DNA of 64,000 bases from Anaeramoeba flamelloides (Eukaryota > Metamonada > Anaeramoebidae), in assembly GCA_027625915.1 (NCBI GenBank), contig JANTQA010000033.1:8556001-8620000 (forward strand), read 5' to 3'. This document shows positions 1 to 12,515 of the stretch, piece after piece. Positions within the stretch are counted from its first letter, which is position 1; every line of letters starts with the position of its first letter. The position numbers were made by a program, and so were the translations under genes. The notes beneath the pieces were generated by a model. It saw only the letters and a list, made by a program, of their open reading frames with translations. It ran no database searches and was not told where the DNA came from.

Positions 1-2
1 AT

Positions 3-3000
3 GAAACAAACGAGGATGGCAATTTAGAAAAAAGTCTGAACGAAATTGATAATGAATCAAAAGAACCACAACCAAAGACTTTTCCTACACTTCAGGATAA
101 CCAAAAAAAAGAAGAATTACCAATAAATACAAGTTTTAATGAAAAGTCAAAAGAAACAATTCAAAAAAACGAAGAAGAAACAATTGAATTTACCCTTGGA
201 AATGGAAACGAAGATGAAAATATATTGGATCAAGAAGAAGAATCAAATGAAGAGAAAAATGAAAATTTTCAAAATCAAGAAGCGAAAACAATTAAAGAAA
301 ATAAAGAAGAAACGATTGAAGAAATAAATGAAAAAGAAAATGAAGAAAAAAATAAAGAAGAAACAATTAAAGAAAAAGAAGAAGAAACAATTGAATTTAC
401 CATTGAAAATGAGAACGAAGATGAAAATATATTGGATCCAAAAGAAAAAGAACCAATGAAAGAGAAAAATGAAAATTTCCAAGATAACAAAGAGGAAGGT
501 TTCCCAAAAAATGAAGAAGAAAATTTTGAATTTACGATTGGTGATGAAAATCAAGATGGAAATTCTAATGAAAATTCAAAAGAAGCAGAAATAATTGAAA
601 ATGAAGAAGAAACAATTGAATTTACCCTTGCAAATGAAAATGAAGATGAAAATATATTGGATCAAGAAGAAGAATCAAATGAAGAGAAAAATGAAAATTT
701 TCAAAATCAAGAAGCGAAAACAATTAAAGAAAATAAAGAAGAAACGATTGAAGAAACGATTGAAGAAAATGAAAATGAAACAATTGAAGATGAAGACGAA
801 AATGTAAATGCTAAGGAAAACAAGGAAGAAACAATTGAATATACTGATGAAAATGAAAATTTAAATGAAGATGAAAATAAAGAAAAAAACATTGAAAAAA
901 ATAAAGAAGAACAAATTAATGAAAACGAAGAGGAAACAATTGAAGAAACAACCAATGAAAACGAAGAAGAAACAATTGAATTTACCATAGGAAATGGAAA
1001 TAAAGATGAACATATATTGGATCCAAAAGAAAAAGTTTCAATGGAAGAGCAAAATGAAAATTTCCAAGAAATTAAAGAAGAAGGTTTCCCAAAAAACGAA
1101 GAAGAAAATTTTGAATTTACGATTGGTAACGAAAATCAAGATGGAAATCTTAATGAAAATTCAAAAGAAGAAGAAATAAAAGAAAACGAAGAAGAAACGA
1201 TTGAATATACAATTGAAGATAAAAATGAAACTTTAAATATCAATGAAAATACAAATGTAAATTTCAATGAAAAAAAAGAAGAGGGAAATGAGTTTACACT
1301 TGAAAACGAAAAGATTGATGAAAAGAAAGATGAAACAAATGAAGACAACAAAGAAAAACATATTAAAAAAAATAACATGGAAACAATTAAAAATGAAGAA
1401 GAAATAATTGAATTTACTATGGAAGATGAAAACCAAGATGAAAATATTAATGGAAATTCAAAAGAAGAAGAAATAATTGAAAATGAAGATGAAAAAATTG
1501 AATATACAATTGGAGATGAAAATGTAAATTTAAATGCTAAAAATAATAAAGAAGGGGTAATTGAAGAAAATAAAGATGAAACAATTAAAAATGAAGAAGA
1601 AAAAATTGAATTTACTATGGAAGATGAAAATCAAGATGAAAATATTACTGGAAATTCAAAAGAAGAAGAAATAATTGAAAATAAAGATGAAAAAATTGAA
1701 TATACGATTGGAGATGAAGATGAAAATGTGAATGATACTAATAAAAATAAAAAAAACAACATTGAAGATTATAAAGAAAAAATGATCCAAGAAAATGAAG
1801 AAGAAACAATTGAATATACAATTGATGATGAAACCCAAGATGGAAATCTTAACTTAAATTCAAAAGAAAATGAAATAATTGAATATACAATTGAAGACGA
1901 AAAGGAAAATATCAATGCAAATGTGAATGAAAATACAATTGAAAAAAAAAGCATTGAATACACAATTGAAATTGAAAATGAAAATGAAAATATAATTGAA
2001 GATGAAAATAAAGATGAAAATGAAGATAACACAATTGAAGATTATAATGAAGAAACAATTCAGGAAAATAAAGAAGAGATAATTGAATTTACTATGGAAG
2101 ATGAAAACCAAGATGAAAATCTTAATGTAAATTCAAAAGAAGAAGAAATAATTGAAAATAAAGATGAAAAAATTGAATACACCATTGGAAATGAAGATGG
2201 AAATATACACGAAAATAAAAAAGAAGGGAAACAAGAAATTGAAGAGAATGAAGATGAAATAATTGAATATACAATTGAAGACGAAATACTCAAAATCAAG
2301 AAGCGAAAACAAACTAATGAAGAAACTAATGAAGAAAAAAGCATTGAATACACAATTGAAAATGAAAATGAAAATGAAAATGAAAATATAATTGAAGATG
2401 AAAATAAAGATGAAAATGAAGATAACACAATTGAAAAAAACAAAGAAAAAATGATTCAAGAAAATCAAGAAGAAATAATGGAATATACAATTGATGATGA
2501 AAATCAAGATGGAAATCTTAATGTAAATTCAAAAGAAGAAGAAATAATTGAAATTAAAGATGAAATAATTGAATATACAATTGAAGATGAAAATGAAAAT
2601 TTAAATGCTAAAAATAATAAAGAAGGGAAACAAGAAATTGAAGAGAATGAACATGAAACAATTGAATTTACCATTGAAAATGAAAATGAAGAACAAAATA
2701 TATTGGATCAAAAAGTTAAAGTTTCAATGGAAAACCAAAATAAAAAATTCCAAGAAAATACAGAAGAAACAATCGAAAACGAAAACACAATTGAAAAAAA
2801 AGATCAAAAAGAAAATGAAAATAAAGATGAAAATGTAGATATCACCATTGAAAAAAACGAAGAAAAAATGATTCAAGAAGATGAAGAAGAAACAATTGAA
2901 AATACAATTGAAAATGAAAATGAAAATTTAACTACCAATGAAAATAGAGAAATCAACTATGAAAAAAATGAAGAAGAAATCATTAGAAACACACTTGAAG

Positions 3001-5400
3001 ATGGAAAAGAAGTTGAAAATATCAATGAAAATTCTCAGAAAGAAACAATTGAAAAAAACGAAGAAGAAACAATTGAATGTACTATGGAAACTGAAAATCA
3101 AGATGGAAATCTTGATGAAAATTCAAAAGAAGAAAATCCCAATAAAAATACAGAAGAAGTAATTGAAGAAAACATTGAAAACAAAGGAGAAAATAAAAAA
3201 ATAACAGATCAAAAAGAAAATGAAAATAAAGATGAAAAAAAAAATTTAAATGATAATAAAAATAAAGAAACCAGCATTGAAGATTATAAAGAAAAAATGA
3301 TTCAAGAAAATGAAGAAGAAACAATGGAATATACATTTGATGATGAAAACCAAGATGGAAATCTAAATGAAAATTTGAAAGAAGAAACAATTGAAGGAAC
3401 AATTGAAGAAAATGAAGATGAAAATAAAGATGAAAATGTAGATATCACCATTGAAAAAAACGAAGAAAAAACGATTCAAGAAAATGAAGATGAAGCAATT
3501 GAAAATACAATTGAAAATGAAAATGAAAATTTAAATGTTAATAATAATAATAAAGAAACCAGCATTGAAGATAATAAAGAAAAAACGATTCAAGAAAATG
3601 AAGAAGAAACAATGGAAAGAAATAAAAATGAAAATTTAAATGATAAAAATAATAAAGAAGGGGCTATTGAAGAAAATGAAGATGAAACAATTGAAGAAAC
3701 AATTGAAGAAAATGAGGATGAAATAAATGAAGAGGAAAATAAAGGAATAAACATTGAAAAAAACGAAGAAAAAACGATTCAAGAAAATGAAGATGAAACA
3801 ATTGAATATACAAATGATGATAGAAATCTATTGGATAATTTTGAACAAAAAGACAGGCCATTAGAAAGTGAAAATATTTTGGATAAAAATGAAAATGAGC
3901 AAAATATTTTAAACGAAAATGAAATCGAAGATGAAAATAAAATTATATTTCAAAATATCAACGAAAATAAAGAAGAAACAATTGGAAGATGTGGAAATGA
4001 AAATGAAATTTTAAACGCCAATGAAAATAGAGAAAAAAACTTTGAAAAAAATGAAGAAGAAAATAAAGAAGAGATCATTGTACACAGGATTGAAGATGAA
4101 AACGAAAATGAAAACGAAAATGAAAATGAAAATATAGAAGAAAATTTTAATGAAAATGAAAATGCTAAGGTAAATGAAGAAGAAATACTTAAACAAGGTA
4201 CTGAAAACCAAAATGAAAATTTTCAGAATAATACAGAAGAAACGATTGAAGAAAAAGAAGAAAGGATAATTGGAAGCACTCTGGAAGATGAAGATGAAAA
4301 TCAATTGAGTCACTTTAACCAAAAATACGAAAATAAAAACGGAAATGAAAATGAAAACGAAATCATTGAAAATACTATTGAAGAAGGAAATGAAGATGAA
4401 AATAAAGAAGAAACAATTGAAAGCACAATTGAAAAAGAAACAATTGAAAAAAATGAAGAAATAGAAACAATTGAAAATACAATTGAAAATGAAAAGTTAG
4501 AAGATAACCTCAAAAAAAATACCAAAGAAAACAATGAAGACAATGTATACTTTACTCTAAAATACGAAAATGAAGATGAAAATAAAAATTTGAATGATAA
4601 AAATAATAAAGAAGGAGTAATTGAAGAAAACAAAGATGAAACAATTGAAGAAACAATTGAAAACGAAGAAGAAATAATTCAATTTACCATTGGAAATGAA
4701 AATAAAGATGAAAATATATTGGATCAAAAAGCAAAAGTTTCGATGAAAGAGCAAAACCAAAAAATTCAAAATAATCAAGAAGAAATGATTGAAGAAAATT
4801 TACAAGAAACAATTGAAGAAGAAAAATTAAAAGAAAATGAAATTGAAAATAAATATAAAAATGAAATTGAAAATGATAAAGAAAAAAAAATATCAGAAAC
4901 TGAAAATATAGAAGAAACTTTTAATGAAAATAAAGAAAATGTAAATGAAGAAGAAATACTTAAGAATGATACTGGAAATGAAGAAGAAAACGAAATTGAA
5001 AATGAAAATACAATTGGAAATGAAAATTTAAACGCCAATGAAAATAGAGAAAAAAACTTTGAAAAAAATGAAGAAGAAAATAAAGAAGAGATCATTGTAC
5101 ACAGGATTGAAGATGAAAACGAAAATGAAAATGAAACCGAAACTGAAAATATAGAAGAAAATTTTAATGAAAATAAAGAAAATGAAAATGAAGAAGAAAT
5201 ACTTAAACATGATACTGGGAATGAAAATAAAATTGGAATGGAAAATGAAATTGAAATGGGAAGCATTATTAATAAGGATGAAAACCAAAATGAAAATTTT
5301 CAGAATAATACAGAAGAAACGATTGAAGAAAAAGAAGAAAGGATAATTCGGGATACTCTGGAAGATGGGGACAAAAATCAATCAAATAAATTAGAACAAA
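3..5400 (+). repeat. Degenerate acidic protein repeats
   Basis: About 30 imperfect copies of a unit around ETIE(F/Y)T(I/M)(E/G)(D/N)ENxD(E/G)N, often followed by ILDQ or by NSKEEEIIEN. Some DNA copies are almost identical: about 100 bases near 232 recur near 661, and about 100 bases near 4011 recur near 5029, so the tract is still expanding or being homogenised. The sequence is almost only A and G on the coding strand. It is probably intrinsically disordered with short coiled-coil potential. Confidence 0.9.
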
Positions 5401-8400
5401 AAGAAAATATATCAGAAAAAGAAAAAGAAAAAGAAAATGAAAATGATATAGAACCAAAAAAAGAAAAACAAAACGAAGAATTTGGAAAAGTAAATGAAAG
5501 AGATAACAAGATTAAAGATGAAAAAGAAATAGAAATTGTACATCAACAAGAACAACAAAAAGAGCATACATATAGCAAACCAAAAGAAATAGAAGAAGAA
5601 AAGATGATCCAAATGGAAGAAAATGAAAAATCAGAAAAGACAAAAGAAATTGAAAAAGAAATAAAGAAAGATCAAGTTAGCATTATTACTGAAATAGATC
5701 ATCTTGTTGTACCTCAAAATAAATTAGGTTCTTTGGATCAAAATATGGTAATTGGTGATAATGATATTTTATTGAAGGAAATGGAAATTATCCAGGTGAA
5801 CGACAATGGTTTACTCACAAAAAATATTGAACCTTCAGAATTATTAACAAATATATATGAACAAGTAGAAGGTGAAAATGATCTTGATGAGTTTATTGAA
5901 AATCTTTCTGAACCAGAATCAGATCTTGATTCAGAGCATTTATTACTTATCGAACAAGAATTAAATTCCAATGATTCAAGCTCTTTTAATTTTGAAGATG
6001 GTTTTGAATTTGAAGAAAATCAAGAAACAAAAGAGAAAATATTACAAATTGATAACTATATCCAGGAAATTTCTGTATCTGAAGCAGAATATAACCCAAT
6101 TTCAAGTTCTGATATTTCTTCATTATTATCATTAATGTATTCTTTTAATAACGACAATCAATTAAAACAGGAAAACGATGGGCCAAAAGTGGAACAAGTT
6201 ATGGATGAACTACACTGGCCTGAAAACATTAATCAATTTATGATTTCGGAACTTGAAAAATTAAAAAAAAGACAAGAAGAAAGGAAGAAAGAAGAAGAAG
6301 AAGAAGAAAGGAAACGGGAGCTGGAACTGGAACTGGAACTGGAAAGAGAGATAGAGAGAGAAATCCTAGCAAAAGAAAACGAGACTCATCAATATATGGA
6401 CATGGATATGTTCATGGATTTAAGTCTAGACAATAATATCGATAATAGTAACAACGACAACAATTATTCTTTTGAGAACCCCCAGCAAATACCAATGGAA
6501 GGAGATATAGGAAAAGAACCTGAACTGGACAGGGAAAACGAAGAATTAATCGAAGAAAACGATATAAATAGTATAAATAATACCCGAGAGCATCAATCCA
6601 AACAATTATTAGTAAAGTCTAATTCACAAATTATAATAGGAAATAAAATGTCAAATAATTCTTTTAAAATGAAAAACAATTTACCTTTCAGAATGACAAA
6701 AACGTATTCAGATTCGAATTTAATGCAAAAAAATAAACCAAATATCGGCTTGGATAAAATGAATCTCAAGAATCGATCGCCATTAACACAAAACAGATTA
6801 AATTTAACAAGTAATCGGTTGACATCGAATAAGGGTAAAAATAATTATTCTCCGAACAAAAAAAAGAAAAAAAACCCTTTAACGACACAGCAAGCAATAA
6901 GAAAAATGAATCAGAATATAGAGAATGGTATAATCTTTGGCAAAGAAAATTTTCTTTTTTCAAATCCAGAAGAAATTGCTAAATTTATTTACCAAAATAC
7001 TTCGTTGCACCCCGAGAAAATTACCGAATATATGTCCTTACCGTAAGCTATTATTATTATTTATTTTCTAATTGGCATTGTTATTAATCCATTTTTTATT
7101 TTTTTTTTTTATTTTTAATTTTAACAATTAATATATTAAAACCAAAATGGATAAAATAATAGTAATCAAACTTCAAAACTTGTATTGGAATATTTTTCAA
7201 AATGTTTTATTTTTAGTAACCAACCAATTTCTGAATGTTTAAGGTTAGTATATCAATTTTTTTTTTTTTTTTTTCTATTCTATAAATTTTATTATTACAC
7301 ACAATTTATTTCAAGTAAATCAAAAAAAAAAAATAGTATTATTGAGGAAGAAGTGTAAATTACACTCTAATTGTCCTTATACTTAATTTTTCCACCAGAA
7401 ATTTAAGCGGAAAATCATAGATTTCACGATTGTTAATTAATGAAAATAGTCTTGAACTGTCACAGTTTAAAATTATTTCATTAAAATTTAATTCAAAATT
7501 TCCTGTTGTTAAAAAAAAAAAAGCTTTTAAAAAGAGAAAATTTTGTCCTTATGAGAAACAACACTATTACATTATGATGGATGTGTTGTTGATTAACCTT
7601 TTTGGGAGAATGTGTACAATTTGAAATTGTCCACCTTCTGTCAATAAGGCCATTACAATTTATTTTTCATTTTTTGTTTAATTTTAAAGAGGGATTTTGA
7701 AATTAAATTTTCATTTTTTTCTTTTCTCAAAATTTAGCAAGTGAATTAGTTTCAATAATGTAGTTCAGAACTAACAATAATAACGTGATAATTTATCAAT
7801 AGTTTATTCGTCATAAAAAACAAATTAAAAATAATTTTAGATCATTGAATTTTTTCTGTTTTTTTCAAAAAGTTAAAATATTTATTTTTATATTAAATAC
7901 TTTTGTAATCTTAAAAATAAAGACATTTTTTTTTTTTTATTAAATGATTCATTTTTAAATTCTTTGGATTCTTTTTATTAAATACTGGGGAACATATATA
8001 TATATATATAAACTGAAAGGTTTAATTTTAAATTTAATTTTTTTTTTTTTTCGGTATATATTTTACCTTTGAATTTAAGTGAGGAAACTTAACATGGAAT
8101 TTTAATAAAATTAAAATGAGAATGAAATTAAATTTTTTGATCTTTTACAAACAATTTTTTTATTTTTTTCGCAATATTTAAAACAAATAATAAATAATTT
8201 TTTTTTTTTTTTAAATAAATATTCTTGACAATAAAATTAAAATAGACAATATTGGCAAAGATTATCAAAACCAACTTCAAGAAAAACGATCATTAATTTT
8301 TTTTATCAATTTGGAAATAGTTATTCACTTCAAAATCAAAAACTCTCATTACCACCAGGTATTTTATTTATTTTTTTTTTTTTTCACAAATTTTTTCAAG

Positions 8401-9060
8401 ATATAAATACTAACAAAAATATATCTAAATTTATTACTTTTTTATAATTATATATATATATATATATATAAATATATAATAACAGGCATTATATCCAAAA
8501 TAGCGTTTAAATTAGCATTACTCATACCATCAAAATCGCGAAATATTATAAAAGAAAGAGATGAATTTATTGAATTTTGTAAATCTTTAAATCGCGGAAA
8601 GACCATTAATACCGAATTTTTAGAGAATTCTTATGATGATGTAATGGAAAATCCAATAACCTTTTTCTCTTCAAAGCATGAAGGGCTCCTTACTAAGCAA
8701 GGAGGCAAAAGAAAATCTTGGAAAAAAAGATATTTTATTTTGGTTCCTCAATATTTATTATATTATAAAAATGTGAAGTCTATTCAACCATTGGGTAGAA
8801 TACCCCTGGAATCAGTAATTGTTAAAAAAGAACCAGATTTAAAAAAGAGTAAGCACAAATATTTATTTTCAATTGAGCTACCTAAAATGGATAAGAAACT
8901 TAAAAAAAAGCCAATTAAAAAAAATAAAAAAATTAAAAAAGCTGTTCGGAAAAAATATCTTCTTTCAACAACCTCAACACCAGAACAAGATTTTTGGGTT
9001 GAATTAATCCAAAAACATATCGATGTTTTAAGTTGTTGGTCAGAAAATTGGTTGTTTTAA
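3..9060 (+). CDS. Giant acidic-repeat protein with C-terminal Sec7 and PH domains (5' end outside window)
   Basis: Arf-GEF-like protein. Proposed exons are 3-7042, 7163-7243, 8246-8358 and 8486-9060, all with GT-AG borders and matching phases, giving at least 2602 residues. The frame is open from the window edge, so the true start lies upstream. Residues 1 to about 1800 are Glu/Asn/Lys repeats; a mixed acidic and coiled linker follows, then a Sec7 domain (about 2294-2475) and a PH domain (about 2476-2590, with GLLTKQGGKRKSWKKRYFIL). The Sec7 segment opens with NIENGIIF, PEEIAKFIYQNTSL and EYMSLP, typical of cytohesin-like Sec7. Exon 2 restores exactly the expected helix (VLEYF for VLHAF), which supports the splice model. 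The family catalytic glutamate in LPGE aligns with Ser2385 (KPTS), and NT(D/S)LH aligns with IPSKS, so exchange activity is doubtful. The family normally activates Arf GTPases at membranes, with PH binding phosphoinositides. The domain call is strong; the function is inferred. Confidence 0.85.
7244..8245 (+). other. Long intron of the Sec7-PH gene
   Basis: The donor GTTAGT follows codon fragment AG, and the acceptor AATAG precedes A CAA TAT TGG, so phase 2 is kept. The Sec7 alignment runs through the join without a gap (CLRQ/YWQRL against ALRQFLWSF). No coding exon is needed inside. The intron carries a dispersed repeat at about 7650-8040. Confidence 0.75.
7650..8040 (+). repeat. Dispersed repeat, inverted partner at 18160-18545
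   Basis: The sequence from TTTATTTTTCATTTTTTG to the TATATA-AACTGAAAGG segment matches the reverse complement of 18160-18545 over several hundred bases with indels. Both copies sit in introns, one in the Sec7-PH gene and one in the Furry gene. The family is unknown and I see no terminal repeats or coding capacity. Confidence 0.65.
8449..8471. repeat. (TA)n microsatellite
   Basis: A run of alternating T and A inside the short third intron (8359-8485) of the Sec7-PH gene. Confidence 0.9.
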
Positions 9061-10699
9061 AATATTCTTATTTATGAAATAATTCAAATTCCTTTTGTCA
9101 TTTTTCTTTTTTCTTTCTTTTCTTTTAGTTTTTTTTTTTTTTTAATATTAATTATTATAATTATGAATATTATACACCATTTCGGGCACGATTGTCACAT
9201 TTTGGAAACTATTATTTTTGCACAATTTTAAAAATATCACCACCCATCGAGTATATAATCCCTAACAAATATGTTGCTTAATCAGAAAAATGACAAAAAG
9301 AACAAATAAAAAGAATAAAAATAATTTTTTTCCAAATTTCTTTTTTTTATTAAATAAATCTATTTTTGAGAAAACGAACATGATCAAAACGGTCTTTGAA
9401 AATGGGCAATAATATTTTTCATATAATTAATGAAGTGTAGAATTTCTTTTTAAATATTATCAACAATAATACTGATATTTTCTTGGATTAATGTGAATTA
9501 AGATATGTTTAACATTAAAATCATTTCAGATCAACAGAACTGAAATATTTTACTAATTCAAACAAAAAATCAACATTGCCAATTGTTTTCTTCACCATTG
9601 ATGCAATAAATCATTTTTGTTTTATGAATTAGTATTTTAAAGGAAAAATCCAAAGTAAAATTTATATGTTAAACAGATAAGCATATTGATACCAAAGTTT
9701 GAACCTATCAACTTGTCCCATATTTGTTGTATAATCAACAATATTAAAGTGTTTAATTTTTTTTTTGAAACTTTTTAATCTTTTTTTTAATCTTTTTTAG
9801 TTCGTTTTTTTTTACCTTTTTATTCTGGATTTTTTTAAGAATTGCATATTTTTTGGATTTAAGGGAGTTCTTACATTTTACAAATTTTGAGTGCTAACAA
9901 TTTAAGAGAAACTGAATCATTCTAGCCATTTCTTTAATCAAAGGCATTAATATTTTAATGTATATGAGAGTTCGATATATCCTAAAATAATAATTTTAAA
10001 CCAATTAAAAAAGGGAAATCAAAAAAAATAAAAAATTGACCAAGAAAAAATAAATAAAAATAATTTATTTATTGATCTTATAGATAAAATTTGATACGAT
10101 TACTTCTTCTTTTTTTGGTTTCATTTTTAATTCTGAATCGAAAAATTTTTTAGTTGTAACAATTTTGAGTTAATAAATTACTTTTTATTTTTAAAGAATT
10201 TCAACAATGAATTTAAAAATCATATTGTCAACAAGCTATCTAATTCTAGTCTGGTTTCAGGGAATAGGATATTTATTGAATTCTTCTTCAGAAATCAATA
10301 TTTATTCCATCTATTTGTCTGATTTGAAAATTATATATTTTCGAGCAAATTGAAAACTCAAAATAATTCTGAATATTGATTGAAATTTTTTCCCATTTTT
10401 TCTTTTTCTTTGGTTTGAATATTTTGTAACTGTTTTTTTATTTCTAGAATTCAATCCATTTACTTTAATCGATGAAACAGTATTCTTTATTTTCGCTTTG
10501 TTTGTTAAAAATATTTGAAATTATAAATTTATTAAAAAATTTTACCCTTTTGGAATACAAATACCAATAGTTCAATTTCATAATTATCAATTTGATAACT
10601 TTTATTTAAGGTTTATTATCACTAAATAATGAAAAAAGAGATTATAATTCATTATATTATGTGAAGATTCAGTATTTTGGTTGTAAAAAGATTAGTGTC

Positions 10700-10835
10700 A
10701 TCATAGATTTCTTTATAATCAAAGTTTGTTGTAATTGGGTATTTATGATATTAGTGCACCATGGATCAAATAGCTCTAAAAAATCTATTATAAATATCAT
10801 TACACGATAAATTATTGACTTTTTTACTAATGATC
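10700..10835 (+). repeat. Dispersed repeat, direct partner at 15640-15785
   Basis: The core ATCAAATAGCTCTAAAAAAT with flanking ATATTAGT and GATAAATTA motifs recurs near 15690 in the first Furry intron. The copies are diverged and old. Confidence 0.6.
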
Positions 10836-11661
10836 ACTATTAAAAATTTTCATTTTTATATAATTTTTTTTTCATTCCTTTTCTCAAATCTAAAAATAGA
10901 AACTCAAAATATAGTATTCTGGTAGTTAATAATTCCTATTTAGAACTTTCCAAAAGTAACTATTTTTTTAATTTTTTAAATTTTATAGATTAACTCATTA
11001 ATCATCAAAATAAAAGCTTATAAACAGGGTATTTTTGTTTCCTTTTTATAAAAATCATTGTTACATCAATATATTTCCGATATTTCAGAAATAATTTGTC
11101 AAAAAAATCTTTTTATTTAATTATTTAATTTATGAAAAAAAATTGAATTTTTAGGCAATTAATTAAGATTTCACCACAAATTTAAGAAAGATATATTTTG
11201 CAGCTTTGTAGTCTGGTTATTGATAATTCAACCTTTCAATTTGTGGTAATATACAGATTTTTTTCAGAAATTGTTGGGTTAATATTATACCAAGGATAAT
11301 ATTTTTAATTGATGAGTTCTTGCAAAATTTAACTACTTGATTAATCCATTTTTTAGAGATATTTCAACTATGTCGGTAGAATGAACTTCATTTACACCCA
11401 ATAACAATATACTTTGATCTTAGGCTTTTCCTTGCAAGAAGCTAATCTCTAAACTGATCAATCTTAGCTTCATAATATTAGTTAATGATTGTTAAAAAAC
11501 AGAATTATTCTTGTTTTTTTTTTTCGTTACAGGACTTGTTCAGTTTAAGAATAATATATTGGAAGTTGTTTTATAAAAATATATTATAAATTTGGGTTTT
11601 TCTTGAAAATTTTGATTTCCCTTTTACACAACACTAGTATGAAAAAATAAAATTGACTGTT

Positions 11662-12086
11662 GTGGAAAAAAAGTGAAACTGGAAAAAAAGTGAAACAAGG
11701 TTTTTAATTGGGAACTTTACTGAAAATGAAAAGTAAAATCAAAAAAAAGAAGAAACCAATTAACTTCAAATAAAAACCCATTATATTATTTTCAATCAAT
11801 CCAAGAAATACAATCTAAATCTACTTGATTTATTGAAATTATAGGTGTGGTTTTGGAGATCTCAATAATAGTCAATTTTTTGAATAAAATTTTTAATAAT
11901 TGATCAATCAAAGAAAAACCCACACTAAAAGATAGTATTAAAAAAAAATGTTAATATGGCGAATACTTCATTTTGTCTTTATTTATTTATTTTTTCTTTT
12001 TTTCATTGATCTTACTTTGAATTTTCAGTAATGTTCCCAATTAAAAACCTTGTTTAACTTTTTTTCTTGTTTCACTTTTTTTCCAC
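11662..12086. mobile_element. Non-autonomous terminal-inverted-repeat element, family A copy 1
   Basis: The ends are near-perfect inverted repeats of about 80 bp, starting GTGGAAAAAAAGTGAAAC and including TTTTTAATTGGGAAC. The 425 bp element has no coding capacity. Related copies lie at 36944-37371 (opposite internal orientation) and 59161-60075. The internal GTGGTTTTGGAGATCTC is shared with copy 2. This is the best preserved copy. The transposase superfamily is unknown and no target duplication is clear. Confidence 0.85.
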
Positions 12087-12433
12087 AAAAGTGAAAAAAA
12101 AAAAAGTTAGACAAAACTACTCCATTGCTTAACATTTCATCTTGAATAATAAAGTTTATTCACAATATAATCAAAATTCCAGAACTTTAAATTCATGAAA
12201 CTATTGTATTTATTGTTGTTAGTATAAGTGCTTTTTTAAAAGTATCTAATCTAGAAAAAAGGGCATTTTTCGTGTAAAAAACTACAAATAAACGGAAGAA
12301 TGAATTATAGATTAATTCAACTTGGAGATATTTACTTTAATAGGTAATAACGAATGGTTATGAAAACATTGTAATCATCTAATAAAACTGAAACAGAGAA
12401 AAAAAAATTACTGATGATAATTATTGTGAGTGT

Positions 12434-12515
12434 CCTAGGTTTTTTTTACTTTTTGGAATAAACCGAAAATTTCTTAAAATTATCTGTTTATTTCAAAAAT
12501 TAAAAAAAACCTAAC
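12434..12515. repeat. Hairpin repeat with CCTAGGTTTTTTTTACTTT arms
   Basis: CCTAGGTTTTTTTTACTTT, then AATAAACCGAAAATT, then a matching return arm ending AAAAAAACCTAACGG. A second copy lies at about 30066-30152. It can fold into a long stem and looks like a small fold-back repeat. Confidence 0.65.

Noticed and set aside
243-5612. Many Phe/Ser/Leu-rich minus-strand frames opposite the acidic repeats
   Set aside because: They are shadows of A/G-rich coding repeats, which leave the opposite strand free of stops.
7430-7624. 64-codon frame inside the Sec7-PH gene
   Set aside because: It lies within the long intron; the Sec7 alignment continues directly from 7243 to 8246 without it, and the composition looks random.
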